Origin: Alteriqipengyuania bathyomarina_B
Lineage (GTDB): Bacteria > Pseudomonadota > Alphaproteobacteria > Sphingomonadales > Sphingomonadaceae
Assembly: GCF_038594605.1 (NCBI RefSeq)
Contig: NZ_JBCFZM010000001.1
Location: forward strand, 744,001-808,000
Direction of reading: 5' to 3'
Length of the DNA stretch: 64,000 nucleotides
This document shows, one piece after another, positions 33,980-42,549 of the stretch. A program made the translations under genes and the position numbers. Below the pieces are notes generated by a model. The model had not been told where the DNA came from. It searched no databases and saw only the letters and a list, made by a program, of their open reading frames with translations. Numbering within the stretch: the stretch's first letter is position 1; each line of letters begins with the position of its first letter.

Positions 33980-35734
33980 CTACCCCTCCCCCTGCTCCGC
34001 GATCCAGCGGTTTACATGGTCTTCCAGCACATTGAGCGGCACTGCCCCGTTCTCCAGCACCGCGTCGTGGAAGGCGCGCAGGTCGAACCGGTCGCCTAGC
34101 GCCTGTTCCGCGCGGGTCCGCAGCTCGCGGATCTTCAGCTCGCCGATCTTGTAGGCGAGCGCCTGGCCGGGCCAGGTGATGTAGCGGTTGACCTCCGCGT
34201 CGATGTTCGCCGCACTGAGCGCGGTGTTCTCGGTCATGAAATCGACCGCCTGTTGCTTGGTCCAGCCCTTCGAGTGGATGCCTGTATCCACCACCAGCCG
34301 GGTCGCGCGCCACATCTCGTAGCTCAGCCGCCCCATCTCCTTGGCGGGCGTGTCGTACAACCCCATCTCGATGCCGAGCCGTTCGGAATAGAGGCCCCAC
34401 CCCTCGACGAATGCGGTGAAGAATGTGCCGTTGCGGCGCAGCGGGTGCAGGTCCAGCTCCTGCTGCAGCGCGATCTGGAGGTGATGCCCCGGCACCGCCT
34501 CGTGGACGCCCAGCGCGGGCAGCTCCCACAACGGCCGCTGGTCGAGCTCGGTCAGGTTGACGCGATAGATTCCCGCTTGCCCCGTCTGGAGCGAGCCGGG
34601 CTCGTAATAGGCGGTGGTATTGCCGGGCGCCTGCGCTGCGGGGATCGGCAGCACGGTGTAGGGCTGGCGCGGCAGCGTGCCGAACAGCTTGGGCATCCAG
34701 CCGTCAATCTGCTTGGCGAGCGCGGCGGCGTAGCGCAGATACTCGTCCTCGTCGGTCATGTAATATTGCGGATCGGTGCGCAGATGTTCGATGAAAGCCT
34801 CGCGGCTGTCGAACCCTGCCTCTGCCGCCACGCTTTCCATTTCTGCCAAGATGCGCGCGACTTCGGAGAGGCCGAGCTGGTGGACCTCGTCGGGCGTCAT
34901 GTCGGTCGTGGTGAAGCTGCGCACGCGATAGGCGTAGTAGTCGTCGCCGTTCGCGGTTTCGGCGACACCGGGCAGGCCGGTGCGGCATTCGGGCGCGTAT
35001 TCCTCGGTGTAGAAGCTCAGGAAATCTTCGTAGGCGGGGAACACCACATCGGTCAGCGCGGCGCGGGCGCGGGCTTGCAGGGCTTCCCAGTCGGCTTCGG
35101 AAATGGTCGAGGGGCGCTTTGCGAAGGGGCGCCAGAAGGCCGATTCTTCGGGGCTGTCCGCCATCTGGCCGGTGATCTGGTCCTCGACGCCTTCCATCGG
35201 CCCGCATGCCTGCGTCAGCCCGCGCGCAACCGCCTCTCGGCTGCGGGCGATCCCGGCTTCGTTCTGAGCGCCATAGGCTTCGAGCCGCGCAACGTAGCTT
35301 TCGTAATCGGCCTTGGTGAACAGCGGCGAGCTGTAGGGCAGCGACGCGATCCAGCTGAACCAGCCGCCGCGATTGGTGAACAGGACGTAGCGGGTCTGGT
35401 CGAACTGCGCGCCCTCGATCCCGTCTTCGAGCGAGCTTTTGAGGATCGCGTAATCCACCCGCAGGTCTTTGGGCAGCGCGCTCTCGTCGATGGCGTTCAA
35501 CCGTGCGAGGAATTCGCGGTCTTCGGCGACGTTGCGATCATAGGCCGCCATGCTGAGGTCGCCCAGCTGCCCGTCCCCGCGGCGGTCGCCCACCGAGGTC
35601 GCCAGAGTGGGATTGTCGTCGAGCATGTCTTCCCACACATCCTCGCGCAGCTCGGTGTAGTCCTCGACCGGGCCGGCGGTCAGCGGGCTGGCGATGGTGA
35701 ATGCGAGCGCCGTGGCGGCGAGCAGGTGCTTCAT
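33980..35734 (-). CDS. Secreted DUF885 family protein (putative zinc metallopeptidase)
   Basis: 584 residues. A Sec signal peptide (MKHLLAATALAFTIASPLTAG, ~20 residues) leads into a helical protein with the DUF885 metal motif HEAVPGHHLQ (His411, Glu412, His417/418) and the later FVEGWGLYSERLG segment that supplies the third ligand, a layout like M32-type carboxypeptidases. Likely a periplasmic peptidase; the family is very abundant in sphingomonads. ATG at 35734. Convergent with the decarboxylase-like gene and divergent from the LMW phosphatase gene, so probably a single-gene transcript. Confidence 0.9.
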   Translation of the reverse strand: MKHLLAATALAFTIASPLTAGPVEDYTELREDVWEDMLDDNPTLATSVGDRRGDGQLGDLSMAAYDRNVAEDREFLARLNAIDESALPKDLRVDYAILKSSLEDGIEGAQFDQTRYVLFTNRGGWFSWIASLPYSSPLFTKADYESYVARLEAYGAQNEAGIARSREAVARGLTQACGPMEGVEDQITGQMADSPEESAFWRPFAKRPSTISEADWEALQARARAALTDVVFPAYEDFLSFYTEEYAPECRTGLPGVAETANGDDYYAYRVRSFTTTDMTPDEVHQLGLSEVARILAEMESVAAEAGFDSREAFIEHLRTDPQYYMTDEDEYLRYAAALAKQIDGWMPKLFGTLPRQPYTVLPIPAAQAPGNTTAYYEPGSLQTGQAGIYRVNLTELDQRPLWELPALGVHEAVPGHHLQIALQQELDLHPLRRNGTFFTAFVEGWGLYSERLGIEMGLYDTPAKEMGRLSYEMWRATRLVVDTGIHSKGWTKQQAVDFMTENTALSAANIDAEVNRYITWPGQALAYKIGELKIRELRTRAEQALGDRFDLRAFHDAVLENGAVPLNVLEDHVNRWIAEQGEG

Positions 35735-35804
35735 GGTGACTGGTTCCCCTTGTTTGCGGCAATCCCTATTGCGCGCGGCGGCGTGCGTCCAGTAGGCCGG
35801 ACCG

Positions 35805-36269
35805 ATGGAAAAACCCGCGATCCTGTTCGTCTGCCTCGGCAATATCTGCCGCTCTCCCTTGGCGGAAGCGGCGTTTCGCGATGCTGCGGAGAAGGCCGGG
35901 CTGGAGGCGGAGGCCGACAGCGCAGGCACTGCGGACTACCACGTCGGCAACCCGCCCGATCCGCGCAGCGTCGAGGAAGCATCGAAGCACGGGCTCGACA
36001 TCTCGGGCTATTCCGGACGGCAGCTGGTGATCGAAGATTTCGAGTGCTTTACGCACATTTTCGCGATGGATCATCAGAACCTGCGCAATATCGAGGCGCT
36101 GCGGCCCGAGGGATCGCGTGCGCATGTCTCGCTGCTGATGGACCTCGTGCCGGGGCGTGAAGGCGCGGCGATTGCCGACCCGTACCACGACGGCGAGGAG
36201 CAGTTCGAATATACGTGGGAGGATGTCGACGCGGCGGCGAAGGCGCTGGTGGAGCGGCTGGGCGGATAA
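35805..36269 (+). CDS. Low-molecular-weight protein-tyrosine phosphatase
   Basis: 154 residues. The P-loop is FVCLGNICRSPLAE (nucleophile Cys10, Arg16), and the general acid is Asp in IADPYHDGEEQFEYTWEDV. The fold length matches LMW-PTPs. No capsule or tyrosine-kinase gene is nearby, so this is not clearly the Wzb type; house-keeping LMW-PTP is more likely. ATG at 35805. It is convergent with recG, with a terminator between them. Confidence 0.94.
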   Translation: MEKPAILFVCLGNICRSPLAEAAFRDAAEKAGLEAEADSAGTADYHVGNPPDPRSVEEASKHGLDISGYSGRQLVIEDFECFTHIFAMDHQNLRNIEALRPEGSRAHVSLLMDLVPGREGAAIADPYHDGEEQFEYTWEDVDAAAKALVERLGG

Positions 36270-36271
36270 CC

Positions 36272-36296
36272 AAAAAACCCCTCCCCTTGGGGGGGG
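36272..36296 (-). terminator. Intrinsic terminator for recG
   Basis: On the minus strand, CCCCCCCC-AA-GGGGAGGGG is followed by TTTTTT (36272-36277), a strong stem with a T6 tract just after the recG stop (36306). The stem could also stop transcripts coming from the phosphatase gene on the other strand, but that side has no T-run. Confidence 0.8.
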
Positions 36297-36305
36297 CAGT
36301 TCTTG

Positions 36306-38366
36306 TCACCCACCCCGCAGTGTTCGCACACCCATGTCGCGCTCCATCAGGTAGAGCAGGATGCGCGCCGCCTCGCCGCGTTCGCCCTCCAGACCGGCGT
36401 CGCGGTCCATCAGAAGTTTCGCATCGGCAGTCGCGGGGTCGAGGAAGCGCTGCATCTGGTCGAGCGTGGCGATGCGGAACGGCGTGTCGCCCGACTGCCG
36501 CGTGCCGAGCAGTTCGCCCCCGCCGCGCAGCTCCAGATCTTCCTCGGCGATCCGAAACCCGTCCTGTGTCTCGCGCATGAGGGCGAGGCGGCGCTGGCCC
36601 GTTTCGGACAGCTGGTTACCGCGCAGCAGCAGGCAGACCGATTTCTCGCTGCCCCGCCCGACCCGGCCACGCAGCTGGTGCAGCTGGGCGAGGCCGAAGC
36701 TTTCCGCCTGTTCGATCACGATCAGCGTGGAGGCGGGGACGTCGACGCCCACTTCGATCACCGTGGTCGCGACCAGCAGTTTCGCCGCGCCGCTGGCGAA
36801 GCGCGCCATAGCGGCGTCCTTCACCTCGGGGTCGAGCTGGCCGTGGACCAGCACCACGGCATCGTCGAACCGCGCCTTGAGCGCAGCAAAACGCTGCTCG
36901 GCGGCGGCTTTCTCCATGCCCTCTTCATCGCGGACCATCGGACACACCCAATAGGCCTGCTGGCCGCTCGCGAGGTGCCGCCCGACCGCCTCGACCACTT
37001 CGGGCAGACGATCCATCCCGACCACGCGCGTATCGATCGCCTGTCTGCCCGGCGGCAGTTCGTCGAGCCGGCTGACCTCCATCTCGCCATAATTGGCGAG
37101 CGTCAGCGTGCGCGGGATCGGGGTCGCCGTCATCGAGAGCGTGTGCGGCGGCCGCTTGCCCTTGCCCGCCATCTGGAGCCGCTGCGAGACGCCGAAGCGG
37201 TGCTGTTCGTCCACCACCACCAGCCCGAGGTCGCGGTACTGCACCGCCTCCTGAAAGATCGCGTGCGTGCCGACGACGATCTGGATGCTGCCATCCATCA
37301 GCCCCATCAAGATGCTTTCGCGCGCGCGCCCCTTGTCGCGGCCCGTCAGCAGCGCGACCTCGACCCCGGTGGGCCGCGCCATCTCGCGCAACGTCTCGTA
37401 ATGCTGGCGCGCGAGGATTTCGGTCGGGGCGAGCAGCGCCGCTTGCGCGCCCGCCTCCACCGCGACCAGCATTGCGTGCAGCGCCACCACGGTCTTGCCC
37501 GCGCCCACATCGCCTTGCAGCAGACGCAGCATCGGTGCGTCCTGCGCGAGGCCGCCCTCGATCTCGCGGATCGATCGCTCCTGCGCGCCGGTCAGCGGAA
37601 ACGGCAATTGCAGCTTGTCGCGCAGGCTCCCGTCGCCTGCCAGCGGACGGCCCCGCTTGCGGCGGTTATCCGCCTTCACCAGCTGCAAGGCCAGAGCATT
37701 GGCGAGCAGCTCGTCGTAGGCGAGCCGGTCCTTCGCGGTCTCGTCATCGCGCGCATGGACGCTGCGCAACGCGTCCGCCCAGGCGGGCCATTTCTGCTGC
37801 GCGAGCATGCCCGGCTCGATCCATTCGGGCACCGCGGGCAGCTTCTCCAGTGCCTGCGCCGCGAGGCTTGCCATGCGCGGCTGAGTAAGCCCCTCAGCCA
37901 GCGGATAGATCGGCTCGCGCATTGGGCCGAGCGCGGCGTCCTCCATCGTCAGCACATGGTCCGGGTGGACCATCTGGAGCATGTCGCCGTAGCGCTCCAG
38001 CTTGCCCGCCACGCGGCGCTTCTCGCCCACCGGCAGCTGCTTTTTCGCGGTGTAGCTCGACCGGCCGAAAAAGGTCAGCGCCAGCACGTTGCCCGCGCTG
38101 TCGGTGGCGAGGATCCTGTACGGCGCGCGCCGCGACGCGCCTGCGCGGTGTTCGGTCACGGTCAGCGCGACGATGATCTGCTCGCCCTCGCCCGCCTCGT
38201 CCAGATTGTCGACCGGGCGGCGCGTCACGAAGCGGTCGGGCCAGTGATAGGCAATGTCGCGCACCCGCGTGCAGCGCAGTTTCTCGAGCGGCTTCTTCAG
38301 CTTGGGGCCGACACCGTCCAGCGTGTCGACCTCGGCAAACAGGGGGTTGAGGATTTCGGGCCGCAT
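36306..38366 (-). CDS. recG: ATP-dependent DNA helicase RecG
   Basis: 686 residues. N-terminal wedge/OB domain (about 1-240, with TVTEHRAGASRRAPYRILATDSAGN split), then helicase motifs: Walker A LLQGDVGAGKTVVA, motif II VVVDEQHRFGV, SMTATPIPRTL (motif III), and C-terminal helicase domain ending with the RecG-type TIDQMQRF...DLLG-like segment (LGTRQSGDTPFRIATL). RecG regresses stalled forks and processes Holliday junctions. ATG at 38366. Divergent from sdhE; the spacer holds a palindromic repeat (38391-38495). Confidence 0.96.
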   Translation of the reverse strand: MRPEILNPLFAEVDTLDGVGPKLKKPLEKLRCTRVRDIAYHWPDRFVTRRPVDNLDEAGEGEQIIVALTVTEHRAGASRRAPYRILATDSAGNVLALTFFGRSSYTAKKQLPVGEKRRVAGKLERYGDMLQMVHPDHVLTMEDAALGPMREPIYPLAEGLTQPRMASLAAQALEKLPAVPEWIEPGMLAQQKWPAWADALRSVHARDDETAKDRLAYDELLANALALQLVKADNRRKRGRPLAGDGSLRDKLQLPFPLTGAQERSIREIEGGLAQDAPMLRLLQGDVGAGKTVVALHAMLVAVEAGAQAALLAPTEILARQHYETLREMARPTGVEVALLTGRDKGRARESILMGLMDGSIQIVVGTHAIFQEAVQYRDLGLVVVDEQHRFGVSQRLQMAGKGKRPPHTLSMTATPIPRTLTLANYGEMEVSRLDELPPGRQAIDTRVVGMDRLPEVVEAVGRHLASGQQAYWVCPMVRDEEGMEKAAAEQRFAALKARFDDAVVLVHGQLDPEVKDAAMARFASGAAKLLVATTVIEVGVDVPASTLIVIEQAESFGLAQLHQLRGRVGRGSEKSVCLLLRGNQLSETGQRRLALMRETQDGFRIAEEDLELRGGGELLGTRQSGDTPFRIATLDQMQRFLDPATADAKLLMDRDAGLEGERGEAARILLYLMERDMGVRTLRGG

Positions 38367-38390
38367 GGGAGCGCTATGACAAATAGAGGT

Positions 38391-38495
38391 CGTCATTGCG
38401 AGACACGTCCGCAGGACGGGGCGAAGCAATCCAGAGCGTCTTGCGAAAACGCACTGGATTGCCGCGTCGCGGCTTCGGCGTTCCGCGTAATGACG
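38391..38495. repeat. Widespread-type palindromic element (CGTCATTGCG... / ...CGTAATGACG) between recG and sdhE
   Basis: Outer arms CGTCATTGCG (38391-38400) and CGTAATGACG (38486-38495) differ by one base from perfect complements; inside, CAATCCAG (38427-38434) and CTGGATTG (38454-38461) form a second stem. This 'gtcattgcgag...caatccag' theme recurs in many bacterial genomes as an intergenic element. Here it lies between the divergent starts of recG and sdhE, so it could affect both promoters. Confidence 0.8.
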
Positions 38496-38533
38496 AGTTG
38501 AGAAATCGGCGCGGCAGGCCTAGTCCCCAACCC

Positions 38534-38809
38534 ATGACCTCCCCCAGCTTCGAATCCCGCCTCGCCCGCGCCAAGTTTCGCGCCTGGCACCGTGGCACGC
38601 GCGAGGCCGACTACATGATCGGCGGCTATTTCGATCGCTATCACGCCGAATGGGGCGAGGACGATCTCGTCTGGTTCGAAACCCTGCTCGATTACGACGA
38701 TGTCGAGATCATGGCCTGGGCGCTCAAGACGCAGCCGATCCCGCCGGAAATGCAGGGTGAGCGGATCGAGGTCATGCAGAAGCTCGATTACGTCGATATT
38801 CCGCGATGA
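38534..38809 (+). CDS. sdhE: Succinate dehydrogenase assembly factor 2 / FAD assembly factor SdhE
   Basis: 91 residues. The conserved surface motif is RGTREADYMIGGYF (RGxxE of SdhE/Sdh5), followed by WFETLLDYDDVEIMAWALK. SdhE helps attach FAD covalently to SdhA. The recG-sdhE-mfd arrangement is common in alphaproteobacteria. ATG at 38534 fits the family start; the longer frame upstream runs through the palindromic repeat. Confidence 0.94.
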   Translation: MTSPSFESRLARAKFRAWHRGTREADYMIGGYFDRYHAEWGEDDLVWFETLLDYDDVEIMAWALKTQPIPPEMQGERIEVMQKLDYVDIPR

Positions 38810-38816
38810 CCATCTC

Positions 38817-38953
38817 TCCCCTCCTCTTTAGAGGAGGGGCGGCGAGACTTGCGAGCTTGCTGCCTAGTCGCAGCGGGGTGGTGCTTTGCGACCGGCCTCG
38901 CTAACGCCATTCCACCACCCCCCCAACCCCCTCCTCGCGAAGAGAAGGGGGCA
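38817..38953. repeat. Intergenic palindromic repeat between sdhE and mfd
   Basis: Begins with a perfect hairpin CCCCTCCTC-TTTA-GAGGAGGGG-type (38822-38845) and ends with CCCCCTCCTCGCGAAGAGAAGGGGG-type GC-rich inverted sequence; the interior has GGGGTGGTG (about 38876-38884) mirrored by CACCACCCCC (about 38914-38923). No coding potential. It resembles a second family of sphingomonad intergenic elements, distinct from the one at 38391. Confidence 0.65.
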
Positions 38954-39001
38954 AAATGCGTGTGCACGGAACACGTGCGCGCCGGAGCGACTTAGACACC
39001 A

Positions 39002-42000
39002 ATGCCCGACCTCTCCCGCATCCTCGCCGCGAAACAGCCGCTGACCTTCGCCAACTTGGCCCGTGGCGCGCAGCCTCTGGTGATGGCGGACATCGCGCGC
39101 GCAGCGAAACGACGCGCTGTGTTCATCGCTCCCGAAGACAGCGCGATGCGCGGCGTGGCCGACGCCGCGCGCTATTTCGCGCCCGAGCTCAGCGTGATCG
39201 AGCTGCCTGCGTGGGATTGCCTGCCCTATGACCGGGCCAGCCCCGCGCTCTCGATCAGCACCCAGCGGCTGGCCGCGCTGCATCGCCTGCAGAGCGAGAA
39301 AGGCACGCCGCAACTGCTCGTCACCACCGCCAATGCCGTGCTCCAGCGTATGCTCACTCCGTTCCGCATTCGCGAGGCGGTGCGCGAGCTGAAGCCGGGA
39401 ATCAGCATCGGGCACGAGAGCCTGACCCAGCTGCTGCAAAAGCAGGGCTACAACCGCACGGACACCGTGATCGACGCAGGCGAATTCGCGGTGCGCGGAT
39501 CGATCTTCGACATTTTTCCCTCAGGCCTCGAACAGGGCCTCCGGCTCGATTTCTTTGGCGACGAGCTGGAGAGCCTGCGGCTGTTCGACCCGAGCACGCA
39601 GCGCACCACCGGCACGCTCGATTCCTTCCTGCTGCTACCTGCTTCGGAAGTGTTGCTCGAAGACGCGACGATCAAACGCTTCCGCTCCGCCTATCGCGAA
39701 CGCTTCGGCGCGAATGCCACGCAGGACCCGCTCTACGAGGCGGTCAGCGAAGGGCGACGACAGGCGGGGATGGAGCACTGGCTGCCGCTGTTCGAGGACA
39801 AGCTGGCGACCCTGTTCGACCATCTTGGCGAGAGCGATCCGGTTGTCATCGACGTCGGTGCGCTCGCCGCGTTCGAGGAACGTATCTCCGACATCGTCGA
39901 ATACCGCCGCACGCGGACCGAGACTGCCGGGCAGAAGGCGGGCAGCTATCGCCCGCTCGACCCCGAGGCACTCTACCTGGCGCAGGACGAGATCGACGGC
40001 GTAATGGCCCAGCGGCCCGTCCACCGCGCGACCGGCTTCGACGAGCCCGAGAGCGACAGCGTGATCGATTTCGGCTTCGGCTCGGCCCGCGACTTCGCGC
40101 CCGAGCGTGCGCGCGGCGACAATATCTACGAAGCGGCCGCACAGCATTTCAAGACCATCGGCAAGGCGGGCAAGCGCCCCTTGCTCGCCGCCTATTCCCA
40201 GGGCAGCCGCCAGCGCATCGCCTCGATCCTCAGCGAAGCGGGCACAAGTGTGACGCTTGCCGAGAGCTGGCAGGATGCGCTGGGCAAGGCGGCAAAGGGT
40301 GCGCCGACGGCGATGATCCTGCCGCTCGACAGCGGGTTTGCGAGCGACGATATCGAGCTGATTACCGAGCAGGATCTGCTCGGCGATCGGCTGGTCCGCA
40401 GGCGCAAGAAGCGGCGCGATTCGGATGCTTTCCTGAGCGAGCTTCAGGCGCTCTCGCGCGGCGATCTGGTGGTTCACACCGAACATGGCATCGGCAAGTA
40501 TCTCGGCCTCGAACCGATCACCGTCGGGAAGTCCAAGCACGACTGTGTGATGCTGGAGTACAAGGGCAGCGACAAGCTCTACATCCCGGTCGAAAACCTC
40601 GAAGTCCTCTCGCGCTACGGCAGTAGCGAAGAAGCCGTCATGCTCGACCGGCTGGGCGGCGAAGCTTGGCAGAAACGCCGCGCGCAACTGCGCGAGCGGA
40701 TTCGCGAAATCGCGAGCGAGCTGATGCGCACCGCCGCACAGCGCGCGCTCAAGAAGGCCCCCGTGCTCGAAACGGACGAGGCCAGCTACAACCAGTTCGT
40801 CGACCGCTTCCCGTGGGAGGAAACCGACGATCAGGAACGCGCGATCGCCGACGTGCTGGGCGATCTGGAAAGCGGCAAGCCGATGGATCGGCTGGTCTGC
40901 GGCGATGTCGGTTTCGGCAAGACCGAGGTGGCGCTGCGCGCCGCCTTCGTCGCGGCGATGGGCGGCCAACAGGTCGCTGTCGTGGCCCCGACCACCCTGC
41001 TCGCGCGACAGCACTACCAGAATTTCAGCGAGCGGTTTGCCGGCTTCCCGCTCAAGATCGGGCGCCTCAGCCGCCTCGTGCCGCCCAAGGAAGCGAGCGA
41101 GACGCGCGATGCGCTGGCCGACGGCACGATGGATATCGTCATCGGCACGCACGCGATCCTCTCCAAGTCGACCAAATTCAAGGATCTGGGCCTCGTGATC
41201 GTCGACGAGGAACAGCGTTTCGGCGTGACGCACAAGGAAAAGCTCAAGACGCTGCGCGCCGACGTCCACATGCTGACCCTCACCGCGACGCCGATCCCGC
41301 GTACGCTGCAGATGGCGATGACGGGCCTGCGCGAACTCTCCACCATCCAGACCCCGCCGGTGGACCGCCTCGCCGTGCGGACCTACGTGATGGAGTGGGA
41401 CGACATGGTGATCCGCGAGGCGCTGCTGCGCGAACACCATCGCGGCGGGCAGAGCTTTATCGTGGTCCCACGCATCTCCGACATGGACCCGATGCTCGAC
41501 TGGCTGCGCGAGCATGTGCCCGAAGTGAAGGTCGTGCCCGCGCACGGGCAGATGAGCGCGTCGGAGGTCGAAGACCGGATGAGCGCGTTCTACGAGAAGA
41601 AATACGATGTTCTGCTGTCGACCACGATCGTCGAAAGCGGGCTCGACATCTCCAGCGCCAACACGATCATCATCCACCGCGCCGACCGTTTCGGCCTCGC
41701 CCAGCTTTACCAGCTGCGCGGGCGCGTGGGCCGTGCGAAGCTGCGCGCCTATGCCTACCTGACCACGCCTGCGGATGAGGCTTTGTCGGAGGTCGCGGAG
41801 AAGCGCCTCAAGGTATTGAGCGACCTCGACAGCCTTGGTGCTGGCTTCCAGCTCGCCAGCCACGACCTCGACATTCGCGGCGCGGGCAACCTGCTGGGCG
41901 ACGAACAGTCGGGCCATATCCGCGAGGTCGGCTTCGAACTCTACCAGTCGATGCTGGAGGACGCGATCCTCGCGGCCAAGGCGGGCGAGATGGGGCTTGA

Positions 42001-42493
42001 GAAACCCCCCGAGGATATCAGCCCGCAGATCACGGTCGATGCACCGATCATGATTCCGGAAGAATACGTGCCCGACCTCGCTGTGCGCATGGCGCTCTAC
42101 CGCCGCCTCAATCAGGCGAGCGACCAGGCCGAGATCGAGGGGCTGGCGGCCGAGATGATCGACCGCTTCGGCGAATTGCCCAGCGCGACGCAGAACCTCG
42201 TCCGCCTGATCGAGATCAAGCATCAGGCGATTGCCGCCAACATCGCGAAGATCGATGTCGGCGCGCGTGGCACGCTGGTCACCTTCCACAAGGACGATTT
42301 CCCCGATCCGGCAGGCCTGCTGGCTTACGTCGACAAGCGCGCAGAAGCGGTGAAGCTGCGGCCCGATATGAAGCTGGTCGTCAACCGTGCGTGGGGCGAT
42401 CCGCAAAGCCGCCTCAACGGGCTGTTCCAGCTGACCAGGGGCCTGATGAATGTCGCCCGCAAGGCAAAGAAAACCAAGGCGGCGGCAGACTGA
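39002..42493 (+). CDS. mfd: Transcription-repair coupling factor Mfd
   Basis: 1163 residues, the normal Mfd size. In order: UvrB-homology N-terminal region (to ~330; AARYFAPELSVIELPAWDCL, EFAVRGSIFDIFPSG); RNA-polymerase-interacting CarD-like domain (GDLVVHTEHGIGKYLGLEPI, about 480-540); RecG-like translocase with Walker A GDVGFGKTE, motif II IVDEEQRFGVTHK and TATPIPRTLQMA; and the TRCF C-terminal domain (about 1000-1163). It removes stalled RNA polymerase and recruits UvrA. ATG at 39002. It follows sdhE after the repeat-filled spacer. Confidence 0.97.
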   Translation: MPDLSRILAAKQPLTFANLARGAQPLVMADIARAAKRRAVFIAPEDSAMRGVADAARYFAPELSVIELPAWDCLPYDRASPALSISTQRLAALHRLQSEKGTPQLLVTTANAVLQRMLTPFRIREAVRELKPGISIGHESLTQLLQKQGYNRTDTVIDAGEFAVRGSIFDIFPSGLEQGLRLDFFGDELESLRLFDPSTQRTTGTLDSFLLLPASEVLLEDATIKRFRSAYRERFGANATQDPLYEAVSEGRRQAGMEHWLPLFEDKLATLFDHLGESDPVVIDVGALAAFEERISDIVEYRRTRTETAGQKAGSYRPLDPEALYLAQDEIDGVMAQRPVHRATGFDEPESDSVIDFGFGSARDFAPERARGDNIYEAAAQHFKTIGKAGKRPLLAAYSQGSRQRIASILSEAGTSVTLAESWQDALGKAAKGAPTAMILPLDSGFASDDIELITEQDLLGDRLVRRRKKRRDSDAFLSELQALSRGDLVVHTEHGIGKYLGLEPITVGKSKHDCVMLEYKGSDKLYIPVENLEVLSRYGSSEEAVMLDRLGGEAWQKRRAQLRERIREIASELMRTAAQRALKKAPVLETDEASYNQFVDRFPWEETDDQERAIADVLGDLESGKPMDRLVCGDVGFGKTEVALRAAFVAAMGGQQVAVVAPTTLLARQHYQNFSERFAGFPLKIGRLSRLVPPKEASETRDALADGTMDIVIGTHAILSKSTKFKDLGLVIVDEEQRFGVTHKEKLKTLRADVHMLTLTATPIPRTLQMAMTGLRELSTIQTPPVDRLAVRTYVMEWDDMVIREALLREHHRGGQSFIVVPRISDMDPMLDWLREHVPEVKVVPAHGQMSASEVEDRMSAFYEKKYDVLLSTTIVESGLDISSANTIIIHRADRFGLAQLYQLRGRVGRAKLRAYAYLTTPADEALSEVAEKRLKVLSDLDSLGAGFQLASHDLDIRGAGNLLGDEQSGHIREVGFELYQSMLEDAILAAKAGEMGLEKPPEDISPQITVDAPIMIPEEYVPDLAVRMALYRRLNQASDQAEIEGLAAEMIDRFGELPSATQNLVRLIEIKHQAIAANIAKIDVGARGTLVTFHKDDFPDPAGLLAYVDKRAEAVKLRPDMKLVVNRAWGDPQSRLNGLFQLTRGLMNVARKAKKTKAAAD

Positions 42494-42549
42494 TGGATTG
42501 ATCGCTCGGCCGGTTTGGGCAAAGCTCCCCGCGAGGGAGAAATACCACC

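Noticed and set aside
39635..42406. 923-residue antisense reading across mfd
   Set aside because: It is a GC-driven shadow of the real mfd frame: composition is His/Arg/Ala rich without domains, and mfd is complete.
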